64,000 nt of DNA from Nephromyces sp. MM_2019 (Eukaryota > Apicomplexa > Aconoidasida > Nephromycida). The stretch covers positions 62,001 through 126,000 of the forward strand of contig JADHZB010001536.1 of the NCBI GenBank assembly GCA_015657535.1, given 5' to 3'. The notes below the pieces were generated by a model. It saw only the letters and a list, made by a program, of their open reading frames with translations, was not told where the DNA came from and did not search any database. Below, piece after piece: positions 36,401 to 48,800 of the stretch. Both the position numbers and the translations under genes were made by a program. Position 1 is the stretch's first letter. Each line of letters starts with the position of its first letter.

Positions 36401-36554
36401 AGGTTCCCTGGCAGGCGCCGAGGATGAGCTCCTAGACACTCCTCCCGCTAATCATAGTGTATTGCTGAAATCAATGATCCCCCCTGTATCTACTGAGAAG
36501 GCTGAGAAAGGCGCATGGCTCTCGGGAGATTTTATTAACGGAGATCCCGACTAG
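33457..36554 (+). CDS. Hypothetical protein with C-terminal coiled coil, 2 exons
   Basis: I do not recognise this protein. Exon 1 is 33457-35345 and the proposed exon 2 is 36359-36554, giving 694 aa. Residues 1 to about 450 are low-complexity and rich in serine, proline and cysteine pairs, without a domain I can name. Residues ~455-555 form a strongly charged helical segment beginning near DWIDFKRQNELLQQQVSTLK and continuing with LRAELQFVMF, typical of a coiled coil. The rest is acidic and disordered. Exon 1 reads straight to a TAA at 35349. I propose instead donor GG|GTAAAT at 35346 and acceptor CTTACCGCAG at 36358, because phase is kept and the following 65 codons stay open to a TAG. The ATG at 33457 follows a CTTTAG, so an upstream exon is possible. 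A cytoskeletal or scaffold role would be a guess. Confidence 0.7.
36000..36112. repeat. Two-copy tandem duplication, period 58 bp, in the coiled-coil gene intron
   Basis: Copies start at 36000 and 36058 with ATTCGAT. They share AATTGAGGG(T/C)TTC and end in (G/A)GCTTAGCG. If the two-exon model is right this lies inside the intron; otherwise it is in the 3' flank. Confidence 0.75.
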
Positions 36555-39342
36555 CACCCGTTGCATTGTGCCGACAGCATCAAGTGTTATAAAATACTAA
36601 ATAGCTTGCAAGGAGTGAATCGTTCAACTCCAAAAACTCGTTGACCTGCTTAAGGCTTCGCTTTAGTTTAGCCATCTAGTGCGTGATTCTGTATAGGTTT
36701 TTAGTCGGATGTTTTTGGGAAAATTGCTGGGAATAGACAGCGACTTTGCGTTTGGGTCCATTTAAAGCGTAGTTTGCGTGAGAGGGTGAGAGTACTACAG
36801 GCTAGCAGACCTGGCTGCGGCATTTTTTGTTTATAAGCTTGCTGCTTACACGCATAAGTGGAAGCCGTTGCGTGCATCAACTAGTATGAAATGCGCGCGG
36901 CACATAGAGGAACAAACAAGCGCGCTTGACTACCTTCTCAGACGAAAGTGATGACTACCTGCGAGTTGCTCCATAGCAAGCACTGAAATTATTTATTTTA
37001 TGTTAGTAAGTGGTATCACTTTGTCTTTTCTGTCGTGTCCCCTCCCTTCGCTACCGATCTAGAGGAAGGCAGGAAAGCATGCCGCCACACATTTCATGGC
37101 GTCTTACGACAGCTATGAGTAGAGGTCCCTAAGGCGCAGGTTGCCGTCATTACCCAGAATAAATCGGAGCATTAGCTAGTAAAACTTTTGAGTAGTGACT
37201 TCTGCTGCGGGGTATTACACTTTCCGTTTGGTAGGTGGAAAGTCCTCGCTTATAAATATGCGGGGTGGCACCCTGTAGCATCTGCTTGAGTTACCGCTTT
37301 CCACAATTTCATATACGCAGTTATTATGGATTAAATAAACATGTATTTAAAAAGCAATGGTATTAATTTCTTGCTAGTGTTAAAAGATGTGCCATGAGGC
37401 CTTCTAATGTCTTCTCCGCTAGTTTAGGGCAAAAGTATTCCACTGACGTTCGTTACCATCAAATTTACTGTAGTCCGTCAGATATAGCTACCCACTGGAA
37501 GCGAAAGGTTTGGTAGCACCACACATGTGATGTGGATACGCGAGTAACGCTTATTTTTAGTATTAAATTGCAGGAAAAATTTTGGCTGCGTATGTCAAGG
37601 TTGTAATATATACGCGGTACAAAAGTTGATATTCCGGCCTTTTTTTCTACCCCTTCCTCTCAAGGCTTTGACCTTTATCTCTAAGGCTAAATAATATTGT
37701 GTAAGCATTAAAGAGTTGTCCTTGACATCTTTGCATACCAAAAAAACAAAGTCTCGTAGGCAAGGATATCGCTGGTTGACGGCTTTGCGATTTGTATGTA
37801 CCGCAGCCAACACTAGAATCCCGCATCGCTAAAGTAATGTGGCGCTCATTTTTGAGGGCACTCTACCTGTAGCTGTGGCACATTAGCACAAATATGACTA
37901 CAGGCTCTGCTCATCTATAGCAAAGATATGTGAAGTTTATAGCTTAAAAAATTAAATCACTTCAAGCAACCAAAAAGACAAAGTGAGGACTATAGCCGAG
38001 ATGTTGATAACTTCCAGAAAATTAACGTCCCCAACAGCTGCACATGTCACTAGTAAAATGGGCATCCTTCTTGATGTCTTGTCTAGAGCAGTAGGAATAT
38101 AAGAGGGCTCCCACGGCCGTGCAGAAAAAAGAGTCGCTATCACACCTAGCTTAACTACGGGGATATTCTGCAAATGACTATCACAAGGTAAGCAAATCGT
38201 CGGAATACCATTTTGACTAAGGAATAAACTAAGGAAAAAAAGCGCCTCTACGCAAGGAAATATTGCTTCAATGTCTCTGCTAAACGAAGCTTATCTAGAC
38301 TACGGTGGTGTAATAGCAAAAGACACCATAGGGCGCGTGACACGCTAGGGTAAGTTGGGATAGCAGAAGCTCAGTTGATAGCAAATTAAAGTTGAATGCT
38401 CCCCACGTTAAACGCCGCATCGGATGGCTTGAACAATGGTGCAGCGAAGTGATGATCATCAGAGCGGTGAAACAAAATTTTAATTCCCTCCACATAAAAA
38501 TTCGACCTTCTGACAGCAGCTCCTTGGCAATCAACTTAAAAGGAGACGTTACGGTAGCTTACAAAATGGTATGCATACCGCTTCATCACAGGAGAGAACG
38601 TAGTATAGAGTTTTTTAAAAATACAACAAATTGTTGCCATTTTGCAAAAAACAATCTTCAAAAGATACTTGCGATCAGTTAGCCTTTCGAACAAAAAGTA
38701 AATACAATACCCGTGTTCACACCAATAGCATTTTGGAATGCATACGTATTTAAAAACTTAGTAATGCCTCAACCAGATATCGCGAGCGATAGCAGCGATT
38801 GCTTCATTAGGTGAATATCTCAACATTTTTAGCTTCTCACTCAGAAGCGGTGTCCTCCCCAGGATGGAAGCAAACGGATTTCCTAATGGAGAAAATAATA
38901 TACAGGAATCAAATTTACAAGGGCGATAATAGAACACATACATTGTTCCTTCTCGAAGTCAAAATTCAATGCATGATGAACCCCCAAAAATGCATGCCTC
39001 AAGCAAACAAAGAAAAAGATCCTTAACATGCATTGTTTCTTGAGTGACATAAAATCACGGTTATTTACAAAAAGGGAAGCATTGCTTCAGCAAAATCGAT
39101 TCACTCAAAACATCAAGAGAGAGAAACATATCCAATGATCACTAGCGTATTTGGAGATACAAAAAAAATAGATTCAACAATATGTAGAATAACAAAAAAA
39201 CGCGAAAAATTTAGTCACCTAAATGAAATCAACACACCCAGCAAGCCAACAAAAAATATACAACAGTAAGCAACGAATGCAGCAAATAATAGCACTCTGC
39301 CAGATAAAACACCCGGAAATAAACAATTTTTATATTAAAATA
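36555..39342. other. Convergent intergenic region
   Basis: This separates the + strand coiled-coil gene from the - strand helical-repeat gene. 36.56-37.6 kb is balanced in composition with nothing recognisable. From about 38.2 kb the + strand becomes A-rich, so the minus strand is T-rich as in a transcribed region; this probably holds the 3' untranslated part of the minus-strand gene. No gene is supported. Confidence 0.4.
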
Positions 39343-42300
39343 TCACAATTCAATCACACTACCTCCAAACTGTAGTTGGTGGTGTGCGTATTCTTGCAAT
39401 GACGGAAAATTTTCCTTAAAAACTGTATTTTGCGTCTTGCAGCTCGAGGCATCAGTTGCTGAAACTGAAGAAACTCCATTTGCTAAACTTGCAACCTGCA
39501 TATCCATTGCAGAAGTCTTATTAGGATGGAAAATTAGCTCAGATTCTTTGGAAATTGAACTTTCCGACAGGAAATTTCCTGTTAACACCTCATTCCCCCC
39601 CCTGTTACCATCAATTAACGAGTATGCTGCATTAGCGGTTGCCGCAGGACTGCTAGAAGAAGTTGTTTTTGCTAGCTGTAATCCATCTAAACAAGGGCTC
39701 AAATGTGCAGCTTCGTGCAACGTAGATGAGGAATTGTTTATGGTCAATAATTCTGAAGGTATAGAAGTTGCGAAATCATCACCATAATTTAGTATCTGCT
39801 GTATCAAGCTAAGTCCCATAAAATGCAGGGCATCTCCAAGGCATCTAAGTCCAAAACCATCACAATTCCACTCGGGTGAACCTTCATGACAAGTAATACC
39901 ACTAGGGACTATAACTAGTTCGTAAAATTTCCAGGGAATTTCATAACCGACTAAATCATCTCCAAAACTTAAAAGGTCACATAGAAGCTTAAAGGTTATC
40001 ACATTTGTATTCCCGGAAAATTTCCCATTTTTATCAGCAAAAGGGGCAATTAAGGTATACGGGTTAAAAATATTGTAGTGGGATAAAACTTTAACGCAAA
40101 AATGGAAATCCTTTTTATACATCAAATTCCACAATAAACACAGTGCAAAAAGGCGCGTGCGCTCCGAAGAAATGCGTGCCTGAAATCCGAATCTTTGAGT
40201 CATACCATCAAGTTGAACTAAATCAAGTAAAAAGGTCATAAATTCATCGTGAGACAGCATTTTTTCCATCAAACTACGTAATACAGCATCGTTAGGAGCA
40301 AATTTTAGAGTCAGACAAAATACACTTAAAATTGGCGGAAGGGACTCCAGTAATCCCAGCTGAACCTCATTCAGTGAATCATAATCTGAAATCGATAAAG
40401 TTTGTGTGTTGGAGGAATGGCACGATCGCAGCATAAGCTTTGCGATCTCGTCCGCAAGGCTGCTAAGCTCAATAGAACTTTGAGTCTTAGATGAAGCCTT
40501 TAAGTGAGTTGAACGAAAAGCTTTGATATCCATCAGCATAGAAGTTACTTTCAATAGAAACTTAAAAGTAAGGGATCTTATCTCCATGAAAGAGTTTACT
40601 TGAATATTATTGCAGGATAAACCTACATAAACAGGCTTTCCTAGATTAATCCACCAGAGTCTGTGAAATAAGCCGCACATGGAACAAAACGAGGACAAGA
40701 AGTCAGCTGAAAGGCTTTGAAATTTAAGCATCTCAGCCATCCTAGATAGACCTTGCTGTGAAGCACCCTTTTTCATCTCGAGCTTAACAATGTTCTTCAA
40801 GCCACTTGTTATCCTACGGCAGAAGCTGACTGGAGCATTCATTAAATCTAGGATACACCCAAAATTTTGGCGGTTTTCCATAATGCTACTTAGAAAATTT
40901 TTAAAATTTTCACAAGAGTCTTCAAACCTTTTCTCAATGCTCATACTTTGTAGATTCTTTGGACCCGAAGAAAGATCAAATTCGCTTGGAAAAGGGTCAA
41001 ATGAAGCTTTCTGTAAATGCAATAATTCCCACTTCAACGCATGCATGATAAAGCGCAAACCATCTAACACGCCGGCAGTATTCTCTTGTTGCAAGTCAGA
41101 ACTGCTTAGACGTAGTGGAAGAATTTGCCGGACTTGTTCATCAAAGTACCTCCACCAAGGAATAAAGTGAGCTTTTTTTGCAGCACACGTCACTGCATCA
41201 GCAGAATTAGGATTGACGACCTCACTAGAATCCTCAATATCTGGAACGTGATCAACAACATTTCCCGATATGTTTGGCTCTTTGGTAAACCTAAAGCTCT
41301 CCAAAAAGAAAAATGCCCATAAGAATGAATTGTAAGTTGCCAACTTGTTATCTAAACAAGATACCTCGAAAAATTTCAATATCTTGATCAGTACGACGTT
41401 TAGAATATCTTCATGGCAGAGTGAAGAGTAAACGTCAATCTGCCATAAATCAGCCTCAACCAAGAGACAGCATATACCTACGAACAAAGCAGCAATGTGT
41501 TGTCTTAGTTTTGCGTCTGAAGAGCGAGTAAAGATCTCAGTGACTCTATCAATACCACCGTAGCCTTGCAACAATGGGTTAATCTGATTAATTTTGACTT
41601 CATCCAGGTTCTCACCAAGAAGTAACTGCAGCAACACAGTTACTCGGGGATATATACATATAAAAGGGCTTAAACTTTGCTTTTTTCTAGGACTATCTAC
41701 AGCAGGCATATGTAGCCTGCCAAAGCCAGTTAATACAGGAGCGTTCCCAGACTGTATCTCCCCATGCAACGAAAATTCGAGCGCTGATGCCGCAGGCTTC
41801 TCCGAATTTCTACAGAGAAAGCCATAAGGGATGTCTGCAATCATCACTAAATTAGACAGTTTCGATGAAGCAGCCTTTTTAGTGTCATAGAGCGCCTCGT
41901 CGCTACATCCCCCTCGCTGGTACAAACTCTTATTCCCCGCGGTGGGGAGCTCCATACATGAAGGATGCTCTACTACAGCAACTGGAGAATGCCCACTCAA
42001 TACCAACTCTCCAGCGTAGATTTGATGGCGAAACTGCGAAATTCGCTCGTCCAATGCGATCATATGAGGATGATCACAAGAAATCAGTTTCTGCAGCAAA
42101 GCAATAGAATTCAGCGTAACCTCACGATGAGTACTCCATAAATAGCTTATTAATTTACAAGTTATTCCTGATTCAATGATCTGAGTGAAGGGCTTGCAGC
42201 AGGTATATACTGGTGAATCATCGCATGAAGCAATAAGAATCTCATGCGTAACATGATTACTGGACCCTTGGAAATGAGTGGAGGTGTGTGTTCGTTTCGC

Positions 42301-42987
42301 AACGCCTTCATCGCCAGAAAATATTCTTGCCCCATTCGAGCCGTGTGTGGAACTATCAACCTTCTCGACGATGCTCAAAGAGCCTTTGGAAGCAGCCTCA
42401 GTCCGAAGGCTGGTTGAGGAAGAGAAAGGCACATTCTTTCGATGCAACGCAATAGCATTCAACAGGCACTTAAGATTACTCACAGATCCTATTGCACCAG
42501 AGTCTTTTTCCGAACAACATGCCTTTAGAACACCCATTAGCCCTGATGAACTGCTTGCAGAAAAATTTAACTTGGCCATGAGAGCTTCAAGTTCAGAAAT
42601 TGAACCATCTTCCTCCTGCAGTTTTGCCGCACCAGAGTCAACCAGGTGTGAGTCTTCATCTAAAACTTTGGGGTTATCGCCATTTTCTGATGTTTCTGCG
42701 ATTCTTGAATGTTTTTGGAGTTTCGCACGTAGTTTTGTGCGTGAAAACCACAAACTCCTTTGCTTAGCCCGACTCTTCGGCTTAGACGAAATCTTAAGAG
42801 GTCTTGATTCGCGCACATAGGGGCTTTGTGGCAATGTAGACACAGAAAGCGCTGAAACATTCGCGGAAACTTTCGAATGATTTCGAATCCGCTTGGAAAG
42901 CTTGGGTAGATTCTTCATAGCAGGCGCAACTGGGCTGCGCCTATTGCTACCACCCAAAATCCCGGTATAATGCCGATGTCTCGCCAT
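39343..42987 (-). CDS. Large intronless helical-repeat (ARM/HEAT-like) hypothetical protein, 1,214 aa
   Basis: This is one uninterrupted frame. The start is the ATG at 42987 (MARHRHYTGILGGSNRR), with an in-frame TAG 15-17 nt upstream. Residues 1-100 are strongly basic and disordered (KSRAKQR, RTKLRAKLQKHSR), resembling a nuclear-localisation or RNA-binding tail. Then come an acidic stretch and serine-rich linkers. From about residue 280 on, amphipathic helices recur, for example ESGITCKLISYLWSTHREV with NSIALLQKLIS, and HIAALFVGICCLLVEADLWQ. These suggest an alpha-solenoid of armadillo or HEAT type; the basic N-terminus followed by ARM-like helices recalls importin-alpha architecture, but I see no canonical repeat signature. 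It lies head-to-tail with the TFIIA-like gene 2.5 kb upstream. Function is not assignable from sequence alone. Confidence 0.8.
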   Translation of the reverse strand: MARHRHYTGILGGSNRRSPVAPAMKNLPKLSKRIRNHSKVSANVSALSVSTLPQSPYVRESRPLKISSKPKSRAKQRSLWFSRTKLRAKLQKHSRIAETSENGDNPKVLDEDSHLVDSGAAKLQEEDGSISELEALMAKLNFSASSSSGLMGVLKACCSEKDSGAIGSVSNLKCLLNAIALHRKNVPFSSSTSLRTEAASKGSLSIVEKVDSSTHGSNGARIFSGDEGVAKRTHTSTHFQGSSNHVTHEILIASCDDSPVYTCCKPFTQIIESGITCKLISYLWSTHREVTLNSIALLQKLISCDHPHMIALDERISQFRHQIYAGELVLSGHSPVAVVEHPSCMELPTAGNKSLYQRGGCSDEALYDTKKAASSKLSNLVMIADIPYGFLCRNSEKPAASALEFSLHGEIQSGNAPVLTGFGRLHMPAVDSPRKKQSLSPFICIYPRVTVLLQLLLGENLDEVKINQINPLLQGYGGIDRVTEIFTRSSDAKLRQHIAALFVGICCLLVEADLWQIDVYSSLCHEDILNVVLIKILKFFEVSCLDNKLATYNSFLWAFFFLESFRFTKEPNISGNVVDHVPDIEDSSEVVNPNSADAVTCAAKKAHFIPWWRYFDEQVRQILPLRLSSSDLQQENTAGVLDGLRFIMHALKWELLHLQKASFDPFPSEFDLSSGPKNLQSMSIEKRFEDSCENFKNFLSSIMENRQNFGCILDLMNAPVSFCRRITSGLKNIVKLEMKKGASQQGLSRMAEMLKFQSLSADFLSSFCSMCGLFHRLWWINLGKPVYVGLSCNNIQVNSFMEIRSLTFKFLLKVTSMLMDIKAFRSTHLKASSKTQSSIELSSLADEIAKLMLRSCHSSNTQTLSISDYDSLNEVQLGLLESLPPILSVFCLTLKFAPNDAVLRSLMEKMLSHDEFMTFLLDLVQLDGMTQRFGFQARISSERTRLFALCLLWNLMYKKDFHFCVKVLSHYNIFNPYTLIAPFADKNGKFSGNTNVITFKLLCDLLSFGDDLVGYEIPWKFYELVIVPSGITCHEGSPEWNCDGFGLRCLGDALHFMGLSLIQQILNYGDDFATSIPSELLTINNSSSTLHEAAHLSPCLDGLQLAKTTSSSSPAATANAAYSLIDGNRGGNEVLTGNFLSESSISKESELIFHPNKTSAMDMQVASLANGVSSVSATDASSCKTQNTVFKENFPSLQEYAHHQLQFGGSVIEL

Positions 42988-45485
42988 CTTCTTTGTCACA
43001 AACTAGGCCTCATGTATAAAAATGAGATTCATCTTCACATAAAAAGCCTAGGCACAAGTTGAGCTAGTTCCTATCATCATACAACCAAGAGATTATATAA
43101 CGTAGGTCGTTTAATACACATCGCTCAAATTATTCCCACTAATAGCATAAACTAAAAAAATTGAAAAATAATAGCACTAATAAAACATTTGAGAGCGATA
43201 TCGAGGGTTTCTGTGCTAAATAATCCCAATAACTACACTGATCAACAGGCAATAGAGTAATTAGATAGGAGGGAAGCTGACGAGATGGACAGCATGATAT
43301 GTTTAAAGATCATTTAAATGCATCTAAACATTCAACTGGCTTTCAAGGATTCTTTTTTTTGGAAAATAAGCCTAGAGCTCGGCTAAAAAAATTGACCTTA
43401 CAACTAGATTTTGCACCAAAGCTTATTTGACACTACAATCACGTTCAGTATAAGCTCAAATCAGAAGAATGTAAGTTATTAAATTTGCACGACGCAAATT
43501 CTATGCCCCCAAATTAATCAAAAACGTTGTAGCTGAAGCTCACTCTTTATTGAAAACACTTGAAAATTGGGTAAAATTAGGAAGGGTTGCATAATATTAA
43601 TGAGGTATAATAAGGAAAACTCATCACGCCAGGCAAGCCAAAGGTGCCGGGAGGCAAATGAGCCTTAGCGCCTGAGGAAGCATTGATAGTGAACATAGCT
43701 GCATGTTACTCAAAGTTTGTAAAAGAAAGACAATATCTGAAACTCGAAGTGGTCTAGAAATTCATCAAAAAAACTATGTAGCAGGAGAATACTTTCATGA
43801 ATCATCAGTGCTAACAACCATCAGGTATCTGAAGCAAATTGAACCAAATAGCGCCATAATTCTGAGATATTGGCTGTTCACGAACATCACGAATTAGTCT
43901 CAAAAGTTCCACTTTCAAGAAGCAATAAGCACATTCATGCAAACCATTATTTATTCTCCAGCATATCAAATAAATGAAAGTAAATAAAAAACATAGAATG
44001 CCCTGCTGCAACGGATGAGCAGCACAAACATGAATCACTAAGAAAGTGATCTCATAACCTATTAATAAACTTTCCCCATTACGTAAGTTGAAGTAAAGCG
44101 ACGCATGGACAATGCCGCTGCTTTCGTAAAAAAAACCGGGGTACTCCGCCGCATTAACTTCGCATGCTGTAAAATCTTTAGCAACTGAAATTGTATATTT
44201 AACAACTTATACATAACAATAAAAGGCGATATGAGGTGAAATTGATGTTGCCCACTTCAAGATACCCTTGATAGCTAAGTCGATAGAGAGCTTCACATCA
44301 AAAATATCAAGTATGCCACAAAGGCAATTGCTGTAAAACATAACCTTTGCAACTAGTCCACATACTTTGGTAAATTGACGTTGACGAAGTTATTGCATGT
44401 TCATCATCCCCGGTGAGGACATATACACGACAAAAAAGTACTTTCCAGGCATGTGAAGCCATAAAATTGCACCGTGTAGAACACGAATAGCACTACCATT
44501 GACGGTGACTGGTGCGTCGTAGCGTACTACTTGAAGTAATAATCTAGAGAATTCACCTGAAGATATGAGGTGGTCTACGCTTGTTTTTTGAACTCGGTCG
44601 GCTGGTTGCCGTCAGCAGTTCAAGTTGTCACCGCCACTTCACACCAGGTTACCCGTGGCGCTCTCATTTTGAAACTGCCCCATCTGGAAGCTTTCTAATG
44701 CAATGCAGCAATCATTACCCACCGACGTGTGCACGCACAAATTGCAAGATTGCTTTTATTAGCATTGCCACGATGCATCTGGTCGCCATATACACTAATA
44801 CTTATTATGAAAGTGCACGTTTAAAGCGAATCTATACGTTAAGATCACTTTTCACAGTTATTGACTGTACGTAGCGTCAGACTAAAACGCTGTGGAATCG
44901 GGTGGGGCGCAGATAACGCAGCAGAAGGCTACGGCTAAAGGGTATGAAATTAATGTTACAATTATCACTAGGATTTTACCTTTCGACTATGCGTGATATA
45001 GGGGTGGGTTAATAAGCGAGAAAAAGTTTATGATGAATTCAGTGAAATTAGCTTCCTAGTACTGTCTATAGATGCTTCAGGATTTTCTTGACGTGAACCC
45101 TGAAACTGCTAATCCCTGGATATTAGATAACTATGGGAAGACTGCTCTGGTATATTAAATATAGGTAAGCAGACGCTTTTCTAGTTTAAAAATCTGCGGT
45201 ACAAACAAAACCCACAGGATAATATTACCAGGGTTGTAGTTACGCTAGAAACCTACGGTTTAAACCACTCAGAAACATAGTACTAAAAAGTGTATCCGTT
45301 TTTTATCGCGAACCCTAAAATTGCAAAGGTTCAACTTGTAGGCAATGACACTCAGCAACTTCTCATGCGGAAAAAAAAGGTCCTGCACATAAGTTTGATG
45401 ACGCCACTAGGGCATCAAGTGCTTGGGCAATGTATCCTGTATTACCTTTATTGAAAGGAAATAAGCGAGCTCGGCTCCAAATGTT
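42988..45485. other. Spacer between the helical-repeat gene and the TFIIA-like gene
   Basis: The + strand is A-rich for most of its length, consistent with minus-strand transcription. It probably contains the 3' end of the TFIIA-like transcript and the leader of the helical-repeat gene. No further exon is supported; open frames of 60-97 codons have no motif. Confidence 0.4.
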
Positions 45486-45830
45486 TCACCCAAAAATGTG
45501 AAGCCTTGAATTTACTTTTGTCCCCTGAACCAAGGGTTTATTTTTTGATTTGATAATGTAGGCGAAGTACAAGCTGAATGTGTGGAAAACAAGATTAAAA
45601 AAGACGCTAAAAATTCGCTGCTTTTTTAGAGGGTACACTAATCTGAAATTCTTTTCTAAAAAAAGCAGTTTCTGCTTATAAAGCAGCTGATTCGAGATCT
45701 GAAAAATCAGTACTGCTTTATCTGTCTCAATTTTATAGAAATGGAAGAATTCCTCAGCAAAATTTTTTAGTCCTTGGGTAATTTCTGGTACTTCGGGAAC
45801 CCTATTCTGATAATATTTAGAGCTTTGCAT
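45486..45830 (-). CDS. Divergent TFIIA gamma (TOA2)-like small subunit, 114 aa
   Basis: The frame is a single exon from ATG 45830, with an in-frame TAA shortly upstream. TFIIA gamma is the small subunit of the general transcription factor that stabilises TBP on the TATA region. The usual length is 109-122 aa; this is 114 aa. The N-terminal half matches the four-helix-bundle pattern: YY near residue 6, R at 10, EITQGLKNFAEEF as helix 1, then KIETDKAVLIFQISNQLL, which lines up with the family 'RIE..LA..VL..FDK' helix. The second half is aromatic and strand-like (FFNLVFHTFSLYF), where the family has 'FCDDVWTFIV', and it ends in VNSRLHIFG, where the family has 'VDKLRIVAC'. Similarity is weak and the family's C-D-D-V-W core is not kept. 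The assignment is an inference; a chance frame in A/T-rich DNA remains possible. Confidence 0.45.
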   Translation of the reverse strand: MQSSKYYQNRVPEVPEITQGLKNFAEEFFHFYKIETDKAVLIFQISNQLLYKQKLLFLEKNFRLVYPLKKQRIFSVFFNLVFHTFSLYFAYIIKSKNKPLVQGTKVNSRLHIFG

Positions 45831-48800
45831 CAGTTGAAGAAATTATGCGTTTATTAGCGTGATGCCCGCGAATTTTTCTAGCTTATTGCATGAAATACGA
45901 GTATTAGAAACTATCATGAACTTTGGACAGGATTAATTATAGTCAAGAGTGAGGTACATTAAAGGAAACTCGATAATAACTTAGAAATATCGCGATTTCT
46001 TGCATTTATAGGATATCATAGGCTTCTAATTAAAATATTACCTAAGTTAATTTGATCTTACAGAAAAAATTAATCTGCAGACGCGTGATCTTTAGGCTGG
46101 GCGAGGTCGAATGAAGTAGTCGCACACATAAGTTGCAATAAATGATAAAACAGGCCTACAAGCGGCCTTGCAGATAAAAATAATGGCTCGGTCAAAAACT
46201 TTAGCTAGATAAGTATTTTTTCGAAAGTATATGTTCAAACATTAAAGATTTAACTGGTAAAATTATAAGTTATCCAAAAGGTGACGCCAATATGACAAAT
46301 ATAGTGAAGCCGCACGCCTGGCTCTCAGTTACTAGTAATTTTATAAGGTGAAATTACGGCAACTCATACTACCAGATGAGAGCTTTGAGTGCATATACCT
46401 CTTAGTATCCATGAATAGAATGAACAATCGACTTAAAACATCATTTTCAGCTATAATTTGTGTAGCCAGTTCTCTGATGTAAATTGGGCACGCTTTAACA
46501 CATTGTGATCAAATCTTAATTGCATGATTTGACATTCGGATGGCATATAGCAAATGCTAGAAACGGAAATGCATTTAGGAGGGCTGTATATTTATCAAAA
46601 ATTTTCGAGGAAAGCAGCTGAATATATATATTTCTGGAAAATTAAGTGGTAAAACATGATATTTACAAGGATATATGCTTGTCGTAATGATGGTAATAGC
46701 TCATCAAGTGGGCTAGCAAGCGTTTACAATCAATAAAAAAGGGGAATATTAATTTTTTTAGTATTATTAGAAAAAACCGCGCCTGCAATAAACGTGAATA
46801 CAAGTATTTAATGACTCAATTCCATACGTATTGTGTGCTGTCGTTCGTAGTGTTTCCGATTATGCACCCTTCAACTCACTTCATTTGCTGAATAATAAGA
46901 CAAAATTACACATTCGCTAGAGCATATAGATATCAAGCAACCCTAAAGCACGGAAAAAGCCGAAAAGTAATTAGGGTGTCATCGATTCCGTAGTCCAACT
47001 TTCCTGACGCTATAAACTTCGTAAGGTTTACCATAGTGTTGCATGCTTAGCTTATATCCAATTCCCTGTTTTATAGGTTATTCCAGACAAATTGAAAAAT
47101 CCAATGCTAACTGATATGTCCACCGCGTGACCTCTGCAGTGGTTCGTGTCGACGCTTCTACTTCCAGCGAGACTGCCACCCCCAATGCACATTGCGCTAC
47201 GTGACGAAGAAAAGCTGCCGCGTACCATGACTACCATGGTGTTGCGCGTTATTCCCAGTGTGCCCACTGCAAAAGAATATCCTGAAGCTGTTGAATACTC
47301 GGTACCACGATGGATTTTTCCCTCTAGTCAAATATTGGTCCAATATAGGGGTCTACAATGCATCGTGTACTATTTTAGTTATACAGCTATCTGCAGGGGT
47401 GCGTTTTAACGGCGGTATCTTTTCCATGGAAACAGTAAGGTAAATGATATTTTTACAGCATAATAGGTATACGCTGAATGAATCTTGGCTTGTTCCTTCG
47501 CCCGCGTGTCTACTGTTGGCAAAAGGTGTCTGTTTTGCCATCCTTGAAATGATTTAGTCCCTCTCAATTGAGAATTGCGCGGTAAGAATATTTTTACTTT
47601 TTGCCGGGGTAAACTACGGTTTTTTGTTTTTCAAGTATAGATGTCTCAGAAGAACTTTTTTTGCATGGAAAATCCACCTACCATCTGGATACATATTTGT
47701 TGTGACTGCGCTGTTGGAGGAATGATTGAATGCCTGCGGACCCAAATCTCCATGTGCTTTAATAGGTTTTGAAGGCTCATGCTACAATCTTATTGATTAG
47801 CAACATTGCTGTTATGCGAGAAGGGACCTCAAATGGCTGCCCTTGTCGCTTGCTTAGACTCGAAGTATCATAAACACGACGCATTTTGCTCCTAAAATTG
47901 GTGCTAGTTGGGTACATTTCGATTCCGAGAGGCGTAAGCTTCATCAACCAGGCGCATCTGGCTCTGCGTTGTACAGAATTGATGACTGTATTTTGTGGCC
48001 GCTGTGCTCCACCAGTATATCTTTTATAGGATGTTTTTATGAAGATCACTGCTGGATGGAGTCCCTACTGTTGTTGAAGGCATGCATGTTGGAAAATGCT
48101 GAAAGAACTCTAGGGACCAAAAACATATTGGAAAGATTTGATACTTAGAGTAAGGGGCAGTAAGCAGTTTATGAGGATGTAAGGGACATCCGCATATACA
48201 GTTAAAATTTTTTGTGAAACCTTCGCTGTGCTTGATATTGGTATAAAGCGTCATGCCATTGTGTTTCAGTAGCTATTTGATAGGACTAAACGAATTTTTT
48301 GTCTTGCTTATGTTTTTGACGGGATGACCGTTGTTTTAGCCAGTGGCAATTTTTTTTTCTTGAAATGTTACCAAGGTTTTATCAGTGTGTAAACCTGTCG
48401 CTTACATATATATCTTGTGAATAACAATGCATTTCATTTTTAGCTTATCATGGTAATATCTATATAAATGGGTGACTACGCCAGCACTAGGCGAGCTTTG
48501 AAGGGATCTGTACACTTGCTGCCCAGCGCTAGAAATGTTTTTGGTTTGTCCACCGCTTAATTCGGATAATGTTTCGGCATGAGCTTGGTTTCTCTATCAT
48601 AGAAAGGTGGCAAATATTTCCCATACGTGACGAAGATTGATGCGCCACTTAGTACTACGGCATTGATTTAAACAGGTGACTCTGAAAGCCATTGAATTTT
48701 TCAATGCAAATTGGTTGTACCTTATTTAGCTGCATGATTCGCTTAACTAAATTTACCCGCATGGTGACTTGCGAAATTTTTTGATTATAAATCTGTTTGC

